A DNA stretch of 64,000 nt from the NCBI RefSeq assembly GCF_001591105.1, contig NZ_BCUD01000015.1, forward strand, positions 1 to 64,000, given 5' to 3'. Source of the DNA: Vibrio nereis NBRC 15637. GTDB taxonomy: Bacteria > Pseudomonadota > Gammaproteobacteria > Enterobacterales > Vibrionaceae. The notes under the pieces were generated by a model that made no database searches, was not told the origin of the DNA, and saw only the letters and a list, made by a program, of their open reading frames with translations. This document shows, one piece after another, positions 19,112 through 29,133 of this stretch. Numbering within the stretch: position 1 is the first letter of the stretch; each line of letters starts with the position of its first letter. The translations under genes and the position numbers were made by a program.

Positions 19112-19708
19112 ATGTCTCAAAGACTGATTGACGCTGAATTAATGCCTTCGCAGTTGTGTGAAAAACTAGACGAATTTATGCATAAAATCCAAGGTTTAAG
19201 CCAAATCTTGCATATCGATTTGTCTAGTTTTCAGGCAGATCATGTCGCATTGCGTATCAATGATGTAGAACTCGCACAATTGGCTCATCAAGAGTGGTTA
19301 AAACAGGGGAAAGAGATCTCGAACGCTATTATTAATGGCCGTCCAATTATTGTGCTGGAGTTTCATCAGCCTCTTTGTTTTTTGGGCTGGGAAATAGAGT
19401 GCCTTGAACTACCTTATCCGGCTGAAGGGAAAGTCTACCCAGAGCAAAGTTGGGAACATGTTGAGTTTGTTGTGCCATCCGAAGCTGAAACGGCAGATGA
19501 GTATTTAAACGATCTAAAACAGAGGTTTCCTGAGTTTGATCAGCAGTTTGAGCAACTCGCTGATAACGGCGTAAATATAAAATTATCGAGCCCTAAAGGG
19601 GAAGGTGAGCGTTTGAATAACCCAACCGTTGCCTTTAAACATAAAGGTGTGTGTATCAAACTTCATCCTCATCCGATCAAAAGCATCATCGAGTCGGAGC
19701 AGGGCTAA
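19112..19708 (+). CDS. yecM: YecM family VOC-fold protein
   Basis: A 198-residue member of the YecM family, which adopts the vicinal-oxygen-chelate fold; the biological role is not established. The residues are family-like throughout (FQADHVALRINDVELA, GWEIECLELPYPAEGK, SWEHVEFVVPSE). His and Glu at positions equivalent to VOC metal ligands are present (DHVALR, WEHVEF). Located next to argS, divergently, as in enterobacteria. Confidence 0.9.
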   Translation: MSQRLIDAELMPSQLCEKLDEFMHKIQGLSQILHIDLSSFQADHVALRINDVELAQLAHQEWLKQGKEISNAIINGRPIIVLEFHQPLCFLGWEIECLELPYPAEGKVYPEQSWEHVEFVVPSEAETADEYLNDLKQRFPEFDQQFEQLADNGVNIKLSSPKGEGERLNNPTVAFKHKGVCIKLHPHPIKSIIESEQG

Positions 19709-19719
19709 TCGCCATTAGA

Positions 19720-19744
19720 GGGCTATTACGTATTGGAATAGCCC
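19720..19744. terminator. Hairpin between convergent yecM and M16 peptidase genes
   Basis: GGGCTATT/AATAGCCC forms an 8-bp stem with a 9-base loop midway between two convergent genes. Neither strand has a good T-tract, so it may act as an mRNA 3'-end stabiliser or an inefficient terminator. Confidence 0.45.
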
Positions 19745-19760
19745 CAATCGCTAACGTGGT

Positions 19761-22535
19761 TTAACCAAGTTCCACATCTTTTGGTCTTAGTTGGAACTCT
19801 TCAATTGACCCTATTTCTAGCCCCAGATGTAATTTTTCTGCTTCGTGATGGGCGTTGCCTTGCGAATGCATGATTAACCGGTTCGCGGTTCTGGGCTTAA
19901 GCTCGTTCACGACAAAACGAATCATATCGGCACGGTCGAGGCCTTTGAGCTCTTCGAGCACTTTTTCTCGCTGATTAAATTCGTAATCTTTGTTGCCAAT
20001 GGCGACCCACATCCGCTGCGCCCGCGATCTTAGTGTGGTATCTGGGGTTGAAATTTGATTCCACAATCCTCGTTTGCTGCTATGCCACTGATACTCATTG
20101 AGCTCAAGCAGTACCATATAAAACGCATTTAAGAACTCATCAATCGAGCTCACCAAGTCTGTAGGAGCGGCGTTGGGTGACTGAACATAAAGTACGATTC
20201 CTGGATGACGATTTAACGGTAAATTCCCTGTACCCACCATATAACCGAGCTGCTGCTTAGTCCGTATTTCATGGAAAAATGTCGCAGACATCAGATGATT
20301 GGCTAAAGAATAGAGCGCTATGCTTCTTGGGCTGGTGTCATCACATTGGTAGTAAAGCACCACGGCAGAGTCTTCTTGGTCACAAAATACTTCGCGCTGA
20401 AAGCTGCCATTTTTCCCGAGCATAATCAGTGGGCGGAGTGACTCCTCATATTGTTGATTTTGAACTCGAAGCGCATCCTTTAAAGTTGTACCCAGTGCTA
20501 GAGCGTCTTCCTTTGTCCAATCCCCATAGACGAACATTTCCACGTGTAACTCAGAAAGGATGGCTTCAACAAAGCTTGGTAGCTCGTCGACTTTTATGGT
20601 TTCTAATGCTTCGACCAAGGCCGCATAAGGTGGATTGTTCGGCTGTAAAATGCCAGTGAGTGAGTTGAAAAGTTGCGAAATAGGTCGATCTTGAGAAGCA
20701 TTTCTCCAGTTACGCAGAAGCTGCTGTTTGATGGTATCAAATCTCTGTTGGCTGAAGTCACGTTTGGCAAAACGCTCCAAAATCATCCGCATTAACTCTG
20801 GTTGCTTCTTGCTAAAGCCCGAAATAGTCAGGGTCACGCCGCCTTGATGTGCGTACATGTTGTAACCCATGCCTGCAATCTCTGCTTGGTAGGTGTCTTT
20901 TTCTAAGCTGTCGAGGAACATCTCAACACAAAGTCTGGTTTTGACGATGTTTCTTGGTGTTGCTACCGCTTTAGGGCTGTCAATTGCGACATACACAACC
21001 CCTTTGGGTACGTTGAACTCATGGTCTTGGAGGTGCCAAAGCCGAAAGCCTGGTAATTCTTCAAGGGTTACGGGAGTTTTGTGCTCAGCTTCCAGTGGTT
21101 GTGGGTCAAGGTCGTAGCAAATGAAAGGGTTTTCATTCGGAAGTCTAAAATCTAATAAAGATGGCGCGCTGAATTCGGTGCGTTGTTGTTGGCTAAATGG
21201 CGTGACGGAATAAGGGGTGAAGTACCATTTCGCGGTTTTATCGTATGTTAAGTCTTTGGCGATCAGAGTGGTTCGCAAATTGTCGATGGTGAAATAGCTT
21301 AAAAGTGACTCAAGCAGTTCTTGATCATAGCCATCCATCACATAATCGCCATAGATCACATCCTCTGGCTGATAGTGCTGAAGGTTAATCACCAGATGGC
21401 TGGCAAGATCGAGCGGGCGAGTTGGTTCCTGAAAGCGAAACACAGATTCTAATACCGCTTTTTTTTCTAGATAACGCCACTCATTCAAGCCTTGAGTTTT
21501 AATTAATTCAATGAAGCTAAAAATAGCCTGAACGATTTCATTGGTATGTTTAAGCCCTAAAGGCGTTAACGCGCAACTGATCGTAAACTCTCGGTAATTG
21601 CTTCCACTGGTGCCGCCCCCCGCAGAAAGCGACGTGATCCAACCCTGTTCTTTCAACGACAGCATTAAGCTGCCTTCTCCCTCATAGCCAAGTAAATGCG
21701 CGAAGTAGGAAAGCGGTTTGATGCGATAATGTTTATCCATCCCAGGCATAGGGAAGGTAAGCATAAGTTTTCGGATGTCTTTGATAGGCTCGACGGTAAC
21801 CTGTACACCCGTAGACTCATCACCACTGAAAGGAATATCGATAGACTTTTCGGCGAGCTGGTGGTTGGGAATGGATGAGAAGAGCTCTTTGCACCATGCT
21901 TCCTGATCGTCCAGGGTTTGTGGCCCAACCAGAGTAAGCGTCATCAAATCTGCCGAGTATTGCTGATAGTGGAAGTCTATGATCTCATCACGGATAGATT
22001 GGCCATGTCTATCGCAGAGGGTTTCAAGGTTCCCTACTGAGAATTGACTGAATGGGTGTTCTTGATTGACGATTTCTTTGTGAACTTGGTAAAGGCGTCT
22101 TGAATCATCATTGAGTTTAAGTTTGTATTCTGAGTCGACGGCCTGGCGTTCTTTATCGAGCGCTTCGGGGTTAAAGAGAGGGGCGCTAAAAAACTGGCTA
22201 AAGCGATCAAGTGCTGGATGAAATGCGTTGGGTGTGACATCAAAAAAGAAACAGGTGTGCTCGGTTCCAGTCCAAGCGTTATTTGCCCCACCATGTTGGC
22301 TGATATAGCTTTGAAACTCTCCTACTTTCGGATACTTTTCTGTCCCTAGAAACAACATATGCTCCAGGTAGTGTGCCAAGCCTTCTCTATCTGAGGGATC
22401 ATCGAAGTGGCCGACATTAACGGCAAGTGCTGCGGCGGATTTCTGCGCGCTGGCATCATGGATGAGCAAAACCCTAATTCCGTTGTTAAGGGTAAGGTAA
22501 CGGTACAGGTTGGTGTCATTAGGGCTAATATGCAC
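19761..22535 (-). CDS. M16 (insulinase/pitrilysin) family zinc peptidase
   Basis: A 924-residue M16A metallopeptidase related to protease III. The inverted zinc motif HxxEH is His55-Tyr-Leu-Glu58-His59 (GLAHYLEHMLFLGTEKYP), with the downstream Glu region RQAVDSEYKLKLNDDSRR. The inactive second half of the M16 fold is also present, including KQQLGYMVGTGN. There is no signal peptide, unlike E. coli PtrA, so a cytoplasmic location is likely. The start is GTG at 22535, with GGAG eight bases upstream. It stands alone, convergent with yecM. Confidence 0.92.
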   Translation of the reverse strand: MHISPNDTNLYRYLTLNNGIRVLLIHDASAQKSAAALAVNVGHFDDPSDREGLAHYLEHMLFLGTEKYPKVGEFQSYISQHGGANNAWTGTEHTCFFFDVTPNAFHPALDRFSQFFSAPLFNPEALDKERQAVDSEYKLKLNDDSRRLYQVHKEIVNQEHPFSQFSVGNLETLCDRHGQSIRDEIIDFHYQQYSADLMTLTLVGPQTLDDQEAWCKELFSSIPNHQLAEKSIDIPFSGDESTGVQVTVEPIKDIRKLMLTFPMPGMDKHYRIKPLSYFAHLLGYEGEGSLMLSLKEQGWITSLSAGGGTSGSNYREFTISCALTPLGLKHTNEIVQAIFSFIELIKTQGLNEWRYLEKKAVLESVFRFQEPTRPLDLASHLVINLQHYQPEDVIYGDYVMDGYDQELLESLLSYFTIDNLRTTLIAKDLTYDKTAKWYFTPYSVTPFSQQQRTEFSAPSLLDFRLPNENPFICYDLDPQPLEAEHKTPVTLEELPGFRLWHLQDHEFNVPKGVVYVAIDSPKAVATPRNIVKTRLCVEMFLDSLEKDTYQAEIAGMGYNMYAHQGGVTLTISGFSKKQPELMRMILERFAKRDFSQQRFDTIKQQLLRNWRNASQDRPISQLFNSLTGILQPNNPPYAALVEALETIKVDELPSFVEAILSELHVEMFVYGDWTKEDALALGTTLKDALRVQNQQYEESLRPLIMLGKNGSFQREVFCDQEDSAVVLYYQCDDTSPRSIALYSLANHLMSATFFHEIRTKQQLGYMVGTGNLPLNRHPGIVLYVQSPNAAPTDLVSSIDEFLNAFYMVLLELNEYQWHSSKRGLWNQISTPDTTLRSRAQRMWVAIGNKDYEFNQREKVLEELKGLDRADMIRFVVNELKPRTANRLIMHSQGNAHHEAEKLHLGLEIGSIEEFQLRPKDVELG

Positions 22536-22703
22536 GAGACTCTCTCCGGTCTGATAAAGTGTGGGATGAGTTTTTTATAATTATGACTCGGATAGCAGCG
22601 TGTGCAACTATCTGATTGAGAAATCTAACCAAAATACTTCCAAGTTAAAGGAAAGGATTTTTGCTAAACAGTGATAAAGCGCCGGAGTCTTTCGCAACTG
22701 ACT

Positions 22704-22712
22704 TGGTATAAT
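22704..22712 (+). promoter_or_regulatory. Extended -10 promoter, probably of sixA
   Basis: TGG-TATAAT is a perfect extended -10 in the 289-base divergent gap; a -35 is not evident. The transcript would have a ~105-base leader before sixA. I recognise nothing else in this gap. Confidence 0.55.
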
Positions 22713-22824
22713 CACCTTTAGAGAGATCAAAATGATACACAGCGTTTCAGCATTGATGTCAAAACATAATAAGAGCAAGTGGTCTCCAAATTAACCATTT
22801 CCAGATCTAGTTTAGGATGAAGCA

Positions 22825-23289
22825 ATGAAAATATTTATTATGCGTCACGGGGAAGCAGAGCACTTTGCGCAGAGTGATGCAGAGCGAGCATTGACCGAAC
22901 GGGGGCGCAGTGCCTCCGCTGCTGTTGCTAAAGCTTGCGTTGAACAAGGTTATCAGTGCTTTGATAAGGTGCTTATTAGCCCTTATATCCGCGCTCAACA
23001 AACATGGCAGGAAATCGCGACAGAGTTTGAAGCTAAACAAATTGAAGTCAGCCCGGATATCACGCCCTATGGGGATTCAGAGCAAGTGGCCGAGTACGTG
23101 AGTGCGTTGGTTGATATAGAAAAACTCGAATCTGTTTTATTGGTTTCGCATTTACCGTTAGTGGGGTACTTGGTGTCCGAATTTGTGCCAGATATGGTGC
23201 CTCCTATGTTTCCAACATCAGGCCTAATTTGCATTGACTACTGCTCTGAGAAGCGCAGTGGTGAGATCGTATTTAACATTCAGCCATAA
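22825..23289 (+). CDS. sixA: Phosphohistidine phosphatase SixA
   Basis: SixA removes phosphate from histidine in phosphotransfer (HPt/PTS) proteins. This histidine-phosphatase-superfamily protein has the catalytic RHG motif at residues 7-9 (IFIMRHGEAEHF; His8). SPYIRAQQTW and VSHLPLVGYLV carry the other conserved Arg and His. Length (154) is usual. ATG 22825 follows AGGA. Lies alone upstream of the flagellar operon. Confidence 0.93.
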   Translation: MKIFIMRHGEAEHFAQSDAERALTERGRSASAAVAKACVEQGYQCFDKVLISPYIRAQQTWQEIATEFEAKQIEVSPDITPYGDSEQVAEYVSALVDIEKLESVLLVSHLPLVGYLVSEFVPDMVPPMFPTSGLICIDYCSEKRSGEIVFNIQP

Positions 23290-23407
23290 AACGTGGCTTT
23301 ACTTTAACATTGATAAGAAAGCGGGCACGTAGGGAGAGTCTGGTAGATGCCATAACCTCTCTTCTTGCTGCAGTCTTTATGGCGAGTCATTTATTTGACA
23401 TGTCGAC

Positions 23408-23423
23408 TGGACTGGATATTGCA
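23408..23423 (+). promoter_or_regulatory. Putative sigma54 promoter of the flhA operon
   Basis: TGGACT-GGATA-TTGCA has the invariant GG (23409-23410) and GC (23421-23422) exactly ten bases apart, with a perfect TTGCA -12 element. It lies 48 bases before flhA. In V. cholerae the flhA operon belongs to the sigma54-dependent flagellar tiers, so the site fits. Confidence 0.7.
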
Positions 23424-23470
23424 TGTTCCGCTAATTCCCTCTTTATATAGACAATTATTGCTGCTCATCT

Positions 23471-25558
23471 ATGAAGTTATCTTTGCCGTTCGCAGATAAG
23501 TTACCCCCCATACCACAGCGAGCTATGCCTGCGATTGGTGCACCAATCATGGTTTTGGCTACGTTGGCCATGGTGGTATTACCTATCCCAGCATTTTTGC
23601 TTGATCTGTTTTTTACCTTCAATATCGCATTAGCAATGGTTGTATTGCTGGTTACGGTATACACGCGCAGACCTTTAGATTTTGCAGCTTTTCCGACGGT
23701 TCTATTAATAGCAACCCTGTTGCGCTTGGCCTTGAACGTCGCATCCACCCGTGTGGTATTACTATACGGTCACGAAGGACCAGAAGCCGCAGGTAGTGTT
23801 ATCGCCGCATTTGGTAACGTGGTGATAGGCGGTAACTATGCAGTTGGTTTAGTGGTGTTCCTGATCTTAATGATCATTAACTTCATGGTTGTTACCAAAG
23901 GTGCAGGGCGCATCTCGGAAGTCAGTGCTCGCTTTAATGCGTTGCCAGGCAAACAGATGGCGATTGATGCGGACTTAAATGCTGGGCTTATAGACCAAGA
24001 GCAAGCGAGAACACGCCGACAAGAGGTGACTAAAGAAGCGGACTTTTACGGTTCGATGGATGGTGCTTCAAAGTTCGTTAAAGGCGATGCGATTGCCGGT
24101 ATTTTGATCCTGTTCATTAACATCATCGGTGGCTTGTCCATCGGCATGGCCCAGTATGAACTTGGGTTTGGTGAAGCGATTCAAATCTACACGCTATTAA
24201 CCATTGGTGATGGCCTTGTGGCTCAGATCCCGTCACTGTTACTCTCTATTGGTGCTGCAATCATGGTGACTCGTCAAAATGCTGACGAAGACATGGGGCA
24301 GCAACTTGTCTTCCAGATGTTCGACAACCCCAAAGCACTGATGATTACAGCAAGTATCTTAGGTGTTATGGGGATTGTGCCGGGCATGCCGCACTTTGCT
24401 TTCTTACTGTTGGCAGCGATGGCTGGCGGCTGGGCGTATTGGATTCAACGTAAGCAGAAAATACAGGCAGAAAAGCCGAATTTGCCAGCGACTAGCGAGT
24501 CAGAAGCACCTACACCAAAAGAGCTATCATGGGATGATGTCCAACCTGTTGATATTATTGGTTTAGAGGTCGGGTATCGGTTGATTCCATTGGTTGATAA
24601 AGATCAAGGCGGTGAGTTACTTGAACGAGTAAAAGGTGTGCGTAAAAAGTTATCGCAAGACTTTGGCTTCCTGATCCCCGCGGTTCACATACGTGACAAC
24701 CTTGAACTGACGCCCAACAGCTACCGAATTACCTTGATGGGAGTTGCTGTGGGAGAAGCTGAAATTCGCCCTGATATGGAGTTAGCAATTAACCCGGGCC
24801 AGGTCTACGGAATGATCGATGGCGAGCCGACCATAGACCCAGCTTTCGGCTTGGAAGCGGTTTGGATTCGTGAAGAACAAAGAGAGCATGCGCAAGCGCT
24901 AGGCTATACCGTTGTTGACTCATCAACCGTACTCGCGACGCATTTGAGCCAACTTCTTACGAATAATGCATCTCAGCTTATTGGTCATGAAGAGGTTCAA
25001 AACTTGCTGGAAATGCTGGGCAGAAGTGCACCGAAGCTGGTGGAGAGCTTCGTTCCCGATCAGCTGCAACTTGGGGTTGTGGTTAAAGTACTGCAAAATT
25101 TACTTAATGAAGCCGTTCCGATTCGAGATATCCGTACGATTGTTCAAACCTTGGCCGAATACTCAAGTAAGAGTCAAGAACCTGACATTCTTACTGCGGC
25201 AGTGCGTATCTCACTAAGACGATTAATTGTCCAAGAAATCAATGGTATAGAGCCAGAACTGCCTGTAATTACACTTATCCCTGAGCTGGAACAAATATTG
25301 CATCAAACTATGCAGGCATCAGGTGGAGAGTCGGCCGGCATTGAGCCTGGATTAGCAGAAAGACTGCAGTCCTCATTGAGCCAAGCAACCCAAGAGCAAG
25401 AGCTTAAAGGGGAGCCAGCAGTGCTGCTGACTTCGGGTGTCTTACGCTCAACCTTGGCTAAGTTTGTCAAAAATACGATTCCATCATTGCGAGTTCTCTC
25501 TTACCAAGAAATCCCAGACGAAAAACAAATTCGCATTGTTCAAGCAGTTGGTAACTAG
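23471..25558 (+). CDS. flhA: Flagellar type III export gate protein FlhA
   Basis: FlhA is the major export-gate component of the flagellar secretion apparatus. The 695-residue protein has about eight N-terminal membrane helices (to ~residue 325) and the FHIPEP-type segment FNALPGKQMAIDADLNAGLI. The large cytoplasmic domain binds chaperone-substrate complexes. No strong Shine-Dalgarno precedes ATG 23471, but no better in-frame start exists and the N-terminus matches Vibrio FlhA. First gene of the flagellar/chemotaxis operon. Confidence 0.96.
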   Translation: MKLSLPFADKLPPIPQRAMPAIGAPIMVLATLAMVVLPIPAFLLDLFFTFNIALAMVVLLVTVYTRRPLDFAAFPTVLLIATLLRLALNVASTRVVLLYGHEGPEAAGSVIAAFGNVVIGGNYAVGLVVFLILMIINFMVVTKGAGRISEVSARFNALPGKQMAIDADLNAGLIDQEQARTRRQEVTKEADFYGSMDGASKFVKGDAIAGILILFINIIGGLSIGMAQYELGFGEAIQIYTLLTIGDGLVAQIPSLLLSIGAAIMVTRQNADEDMGQQLVFQMFDNPKALMITASILGVMGIVPGMPHFAFLLLAAMAGGWAYWIQRKQKIQAEKPNLPATSESEAPTPKELSWDDVQPVDIIGLEVGYRLIPLVDKDQGGELLERVKGVRKKLSQDFGFLIPAVHIRDNLELTPNSYRITLMGVAVGEAEIRPDMELAINPGQVYGMIDGEPTIDPAFGLEAVWIREEQREHAQALGYTVVDSSTVLATHLSQLLTNNASQLIGHEEVQNLLEMLGRSAPKLVESFVPDQLQLGVVVKVLQNLLNEAVPIRDIRTIVQTLAEYSSKSQEPDILTAAVRISLRRLIVQEINGIEPELPVITLIPELEQILHQTMQASGGESAGIEPGLAERLQSSLSQATQEQELKGEPAVLLTSGVLRSTLAKFVKNTIPSLRVLSYQEIPDEKQIRIVQAVGN

Positions 25559-25587
25559 GAACAGTGTGAAATGAAACGGTATCCAAA

Positions 25588-27060
25588 TTGAAGATTAAAC
25601 GATTTTTTGCCAAAGACATGCGTTCTGCACTGCTCCAAGTAAAAGGGGAGTTGGGTGAGGATGCGGTGATCATGTCGAATAAAAAAGTCGCAGGTGGTGT
25701 TGAAATAGTGGCCGCTACGGATAGTGAAGGCGCAACCAATAGTTCGGCAACAAATGGATATGGCTCAAATCCTCGCCATACGCCTCGCCAAGCTCCAGCC
25801 TCCTTGCCTACGCCGTCAAAACGCGAACTTGACGATGACCGAGTGACTTTGCAGACCCATGCTGATTCTGGCCGCTCAATGACCAAACGGTTTGCGAGCA
25901 TGCTAAAGCAATACAGCACAAGCAAACCAGAGCAAGATGAGCGGGAAGAAGAAATGTCAGACTCGTTGTCTGCATTGCTTCAACGTCAATCATCTCGTTC
26001 GAATTCGGACAATGTGCAGGTCAAAGAAGACTCTCCACTGGCACGTTTGATCTCTGAAGACCGAAGAATTGAGCGACCTGAAGCCCGTTTGGACCCAACG
26101 CGATTCGAGCGAGGGCGCCAAAATGAAGCGGCGCTATCCAGTGAAGACTTGGAAGACATGAAAGAAGAGATGATGTCGATAAGACGTCTACTTGAGCATC
26201 AGGTCTCTGGTCTTATGTGGCAGGAAGTCGAGCGACGTGAGCCTCTACGAGCGATGTTAATTAAGCGCCTAGAACGAATGGGTGTCTCGTCAGATTTGGC
26301 CGATCAGCTTGCTTGTTACATACCTGAAGATACGCCACCCACCAAAGCCTGGAAAGCGCTTTTAGGGTTAGTGTCGGATCAAATCCCTATTTCTAAACAA
26401 GATATTTTAAAGCGTGGTGGCGTGGTTGCGCTACTTGGTCCGACTGGCGTTGGTAAAACGACAACCGTTGCTAAGCTAGCCGCGCGTGCTGCGATGGAAT
26501 GGGGGTCAGACAACGTGGCTTTAGTAACAACGGATACCTACCGTATTGGCGCACATGAACAACTGGCCATTTATGGACGTATTATGGGCTGCCCGGTAAA
26601 AGTTGCTAAAGATTCTAAAGAGTTGGCCGATGTAATCTACCAGTTGCGAAATCGTCGCCTGATATTAGTAGACACGGCAGGAATGGGGCAACGAGATGTC
26701 AGATTATCAGAGCAACTGGATACCTTAATGCACGAAAGCGGTGAGTTGATTCACAGCTACCTTGTGCTTCCTGCAACAGCCCAACGAAAAGTACTGCAGG
26801 AAACCATTGATCACTTTAAACGCATCCCGCTTTCGGGATGCATTATGACAAAGCTAGATGAGTCATTGAGTCTCGGTGAATTTGTAAGCGTGGTGGTTCA
26901 GAATGCACTGCCTGTTGCGTATATCGCGAATGGACAGCGTGTTCCTGAAGACATTGTGATTGCGCAGCCTAAATACATGGTAGCCAAAGCAAACGAATTA
27001 CTTGAGAAGTCTACAGACGATGAGCCTCATTACTGGAACAGTGAAGTGGAAAAGTTCTAG
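25588..27060 (+). CDS. flhF: Flagellar SRP-like GTPase FlhF
   Basis: FlhF sets the polar position of the flagellum and promotes its assembly. Layout: B domain start (KIKRFFAKDMRSALLQVKGE), a polar low-complexity linker (~45-190), then N and G domains with the P-loop GPTGVGKTTTVAKLAA, TTDTYRIGAHEQL and LVDTAGMGQRD. The initiation codon is TTG (25588); the sequence immediately matches FlhF, and the next ATG is 11 codons in and would remove conserved residues. 490 residues. Confidence 0.95.
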   Translation: MKIKRFFAKDMRSALLQVKGELGEDAVIMSNKKVAGGVEIVAATDSEGATNSSATNGYGSNPRHTPRQAPASLPTPSKRELDDDRVTLQTHADSGRSMTKRFASMLKQYSTSKPEQDEREEEMSDSLSALLQRQSSRSNSDNVQVKEDSPLARLISEDRRIERPEARLDPTRFERGRQNEAALSSEDLEDMKEEMMSIRRLLEHQVSGLMWQEVERREPLRAMLIKRLERMGVSSDLADQLACYIPEDTPPTKAWKALLGLVSDQIPISKQDILKRGGVVALLGPTGVGKTTTVAKLAARAAMEWGSDNVALVTTDTYRIGAHEQLAIYGRIMGCPVKVAKDSKELADVIYQLRNRRLILVDTAGMGQRDVRLSEQLDTLMHESGELIHSYLVLPATAQRKVLQETIDHFKRIPLSGCIMTKLDESLSLGEFVSVVVQNALPVAYIANGQRVPEDIVIAQPKYMVAKANELLEKSTDDEPHYWNSEVEKF

Positions 27061-27070
27061 GCGGCGGACG

Positions 27071-27961
27071 ATGATGACAAATAATATGATACAAGACCAA
27101 GCAAGCGGTCTGCGCCGCTTAACAAAACCTTCTCTAACTAAGGTTATCTCTGTTACTGGCGGCAAAGGTGGCGTGGGTAAATCCAACGTAACATTAGGCA
27201 TGGCGATTAGTATGGCGCGCCAGGGCAAAAAAGTTATGGTGCTTGATGCAGACTTAGGTCTCGCCAACGTTGATGTGATGCTCGGGATAAGACCTAAACG
27301 TAATCTAGGGCATGTGCTCGCTGGTGAGTGTGAATTAAAAGACGCCATTGTCGAAGGCCCTCATGGCATAAAAATCATTCCGGCAACGTCAGGTACTCAG
27401 TCAATGACTGAATTATCACATGCTCAACACATCGGACTTATTCGTGCTTTTGGCAGCCTTGAAGACGAAATGGACGTGTTGCTGATTGATACCGCAGCGG
27501 GTATCTCAGACATGGTGGTGAGCTTCTCGCGTGCCGCACAAGATGTTGTTGTTGTGGTCTGTGATGAACCTACATCAATAACTGATGCGTACGCATTGAT
27601 TAAACTACTGAGTAAAGACCACCATGTTCAGCGCTTTAAAATCGTCGCGAATATGGTGAGAAGTTATCGTGAAGGTCGAGAATTATTCGCAAAGTTGACG
27701 TTGGTCACAGAGCGATTCTTGAATGTGAGCCTTGAGCTCGTAGCATGTATCCCATTAGATGATAAAGTTCGACAAGCAGTAAAGAAACAGAAGATCGTTG
27801 TGGATGCTTTCCCTCGCTCACCGGCCGCTTTAGCGATTGGCTCATTAGCAAATAAAGCACTCACTTGGCCAATACCAAACACACCAAGTGGACATCTTGA
27901 GTTTTTTGTCGAACGGCTACTGAACAGAACTGAACCGCTAGAGGAACCATTTGGTGAATAA
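27071..27961 (+). CDS. flhG: Flagellar number regulator FlhG (FleN), MinD-like ATPase
   Basis: FlhG limits Vibrio to one polar flagellum by antagonising FlhF and FlrA. The deviant Walker A SVTGGKGGVGKSNVTLG and the MinD-type DADLGLANVDVMLG and LIDTAAGISD motifs are present, preceded by the DQAxGLRRL activator helix that stimulates FlhF GTPase. Start taken at ATG 27071 (AGGCGG six bases upstream); ATG 27074 is equally possible. The 23 upstream codons overlap flhF and are not FlhG-like. Confidence 0.94.
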   Translation: MMTNNMIQDQASGLRRLTKPSLTKVISVTGGKGGVGKSNVTLGMAISMARQGKKVMVLDADLGLANVDVMLGIRPKRNLGHVLAGECELKDAIVEGPHGIKIIPATSGTQSMTELSHAQHIGLIRAFGSLEDEMDVLLIDTAAGISDMVVSFSRAAQDVVVVVCDEPTSITDAYALIKLLSKDHHVQRFKIVANMVRSYREGRELFAKLTLVTERFLNVSLELVACIPLDDKVRQAVKKQKIVVDAFPRSPAALAIGSLANKALTWPIPNTPSGHLEFFVERLLNRTEPLEEPFGE

Positions 27962-28688
27962 GGCGCTGACCTATGACCAGTACGCAAACCAGAACAGTCA
28001 ACGAGCTTTTTTAGAAAAGTACTCGGTGCTTGTGAAGCGTATTGCTCATCATTTGCTTGGGCGTTTGCCTCCGAGTGTTCAGGTAGAAGACCTTATTCAA
28101 GCGGGTATGATTGGCTTGCTTGAAGCGCAGAAAAACTACGATGGCAGTAAAGGCGCAAGTTTCGAAACGTACGCTGGTATCCGCATTCGTGGTGCAATGC
28201 TGGATGATATCCGTCGGGGAGACTGGGTTCCACGTTCTGTGCATAAACAGAATCGCGAGATTAACCAAGCGATTTCTGAGCTTGAAGGTCAGCTTAATCG
28301 AGACCCAACAGATGCAGAAGTCGCCCAGTACTTAGGTACTACATTAGATCAGTATCACTCGGCACTGACAGACATCAACTGTTCGCGCTTGGTCGGAATA
28401 GAAGACCTTGGTGTTTCTGAAGATGTGATAAGCCCTGAAGATAATGATGAAGCAAACACGCCTTTCCAAGGTGTGGCTGATGAATCTTTCCGTAAAGCAT
28501 TGATTGAATCAATAGAATCTTTACCAGAGCGAGAAGCTCTAGTACTTTCGCTTTACTATGACGAAGAGTTAAACTTAAAAGAAATCGGTGAAGTTATCGG
28601 GGTAAGCGAGTCACGCGTTAGTCAGATACTTAGCCAATCTATGCAACGTTTACGCACAAAGTTAAGTGTGTGGACAAACAATGAGTAA
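27954..28688 (+). CDS. fliA: Flagellar sigma factor FliA (sigma28)
   Basis: FliA directs late flagellar and chemotaxis genes. Sigma regions 2 ([40 protein letters not shown]), 3 and 4 ([37 protein letters not shown]) are complete; 244 residues. The start is GTG 27954 ([12 protein letters not shown]), with GAGGA eight bases upstream; the neighbouring TTG 27951 is less well placed. It overlaps flhG by 8 bases. Confidence 0.95.
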   Translation: MNKALTYDQYANQNSQRAFLEKYSVLVKRIAHHLLGRLPPSVQVEDLIQAGMIGLLEAQKNYDGSKGASFETYAGIRIRGAMLDDIRRGDWVPRSVHKQNREINQAISELEGQLNRDPTDAEVAQYLGTTLDQYHSALTDINCSRLVGIEDLGVSEDVISPEDNDEANTPFQGVADESFRKALIESIESLPEREALVLSLYYDEELNLKEIGEVIGVSESRVSQILSQSMQRLRTKLSVWTNNE

Positions 28689-28719
28689 AACACTGATATC
28701 GAACTCAGTGGAGGCAATT

Positions 28720-29100
28720 TTGAATAAAAACATGAAGATCCTTATTGTTGATGACTTTTCAACAATGCGCCGTATTGTTAAAAACCTGCTTCGCGACTTG
28801 GGTTTTAATAACACCCAAGAAGCCGACGATGGTTTAACGGCGTTGCCAATGTTAAAGAAAGGTGAGTTCGACTTTGTTGTAACCGACTGGAATATGCCAG
28901 GCATGCAAGGTATCGACCTTCTTAGACATATTCGTTCAGACGATCAATTAAAACACCTGCCAGTACTGATGATTACAGCGGAAGCAAAGCGCGAGCAAAT
29001 CATCGAAGCGGCACAAGCAGGTGTCAATGGTTACATTGTTAAGCCATTTACAGCGGCTACGCTGAAAGAAAAACTAGATAAGATTTTCGAACGTCTATAA
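28720..29100 (+). CDS. cheY: Chemotaxis response regulator CheY
   Basis: CheY-P binds the FliM switch to change motor direction. The 126-residue single receiver domain has acidic residues D11/D12, phosphoacceptor Asp56 ([13 protein letters not shown]), T/S and Lys ([17 protein letters not shown]). The start is TTG 28720: GGAGG ends six bases before it, whereas the internal ATG (28732) is 17 bases from that site and would delete four residues. The frame extends further upstream inside fliA, without homology. Confidence 0.95.
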   Translation: MNKNMKILIVDDFSTMRRIVKNLLRDLGFNNTQEADDGLTALPMLKKGEFDFVVTDWNMPGMQGIDLLRHIRSDDQLKHLPVLMITAEAKREQIIEAAQAGVNGYIVKPFTAATLKEKLDKIFERL

Positions 29101-29133
29101 GTCAATAACTCACGGTGCAAAGGCCAAATCAGA

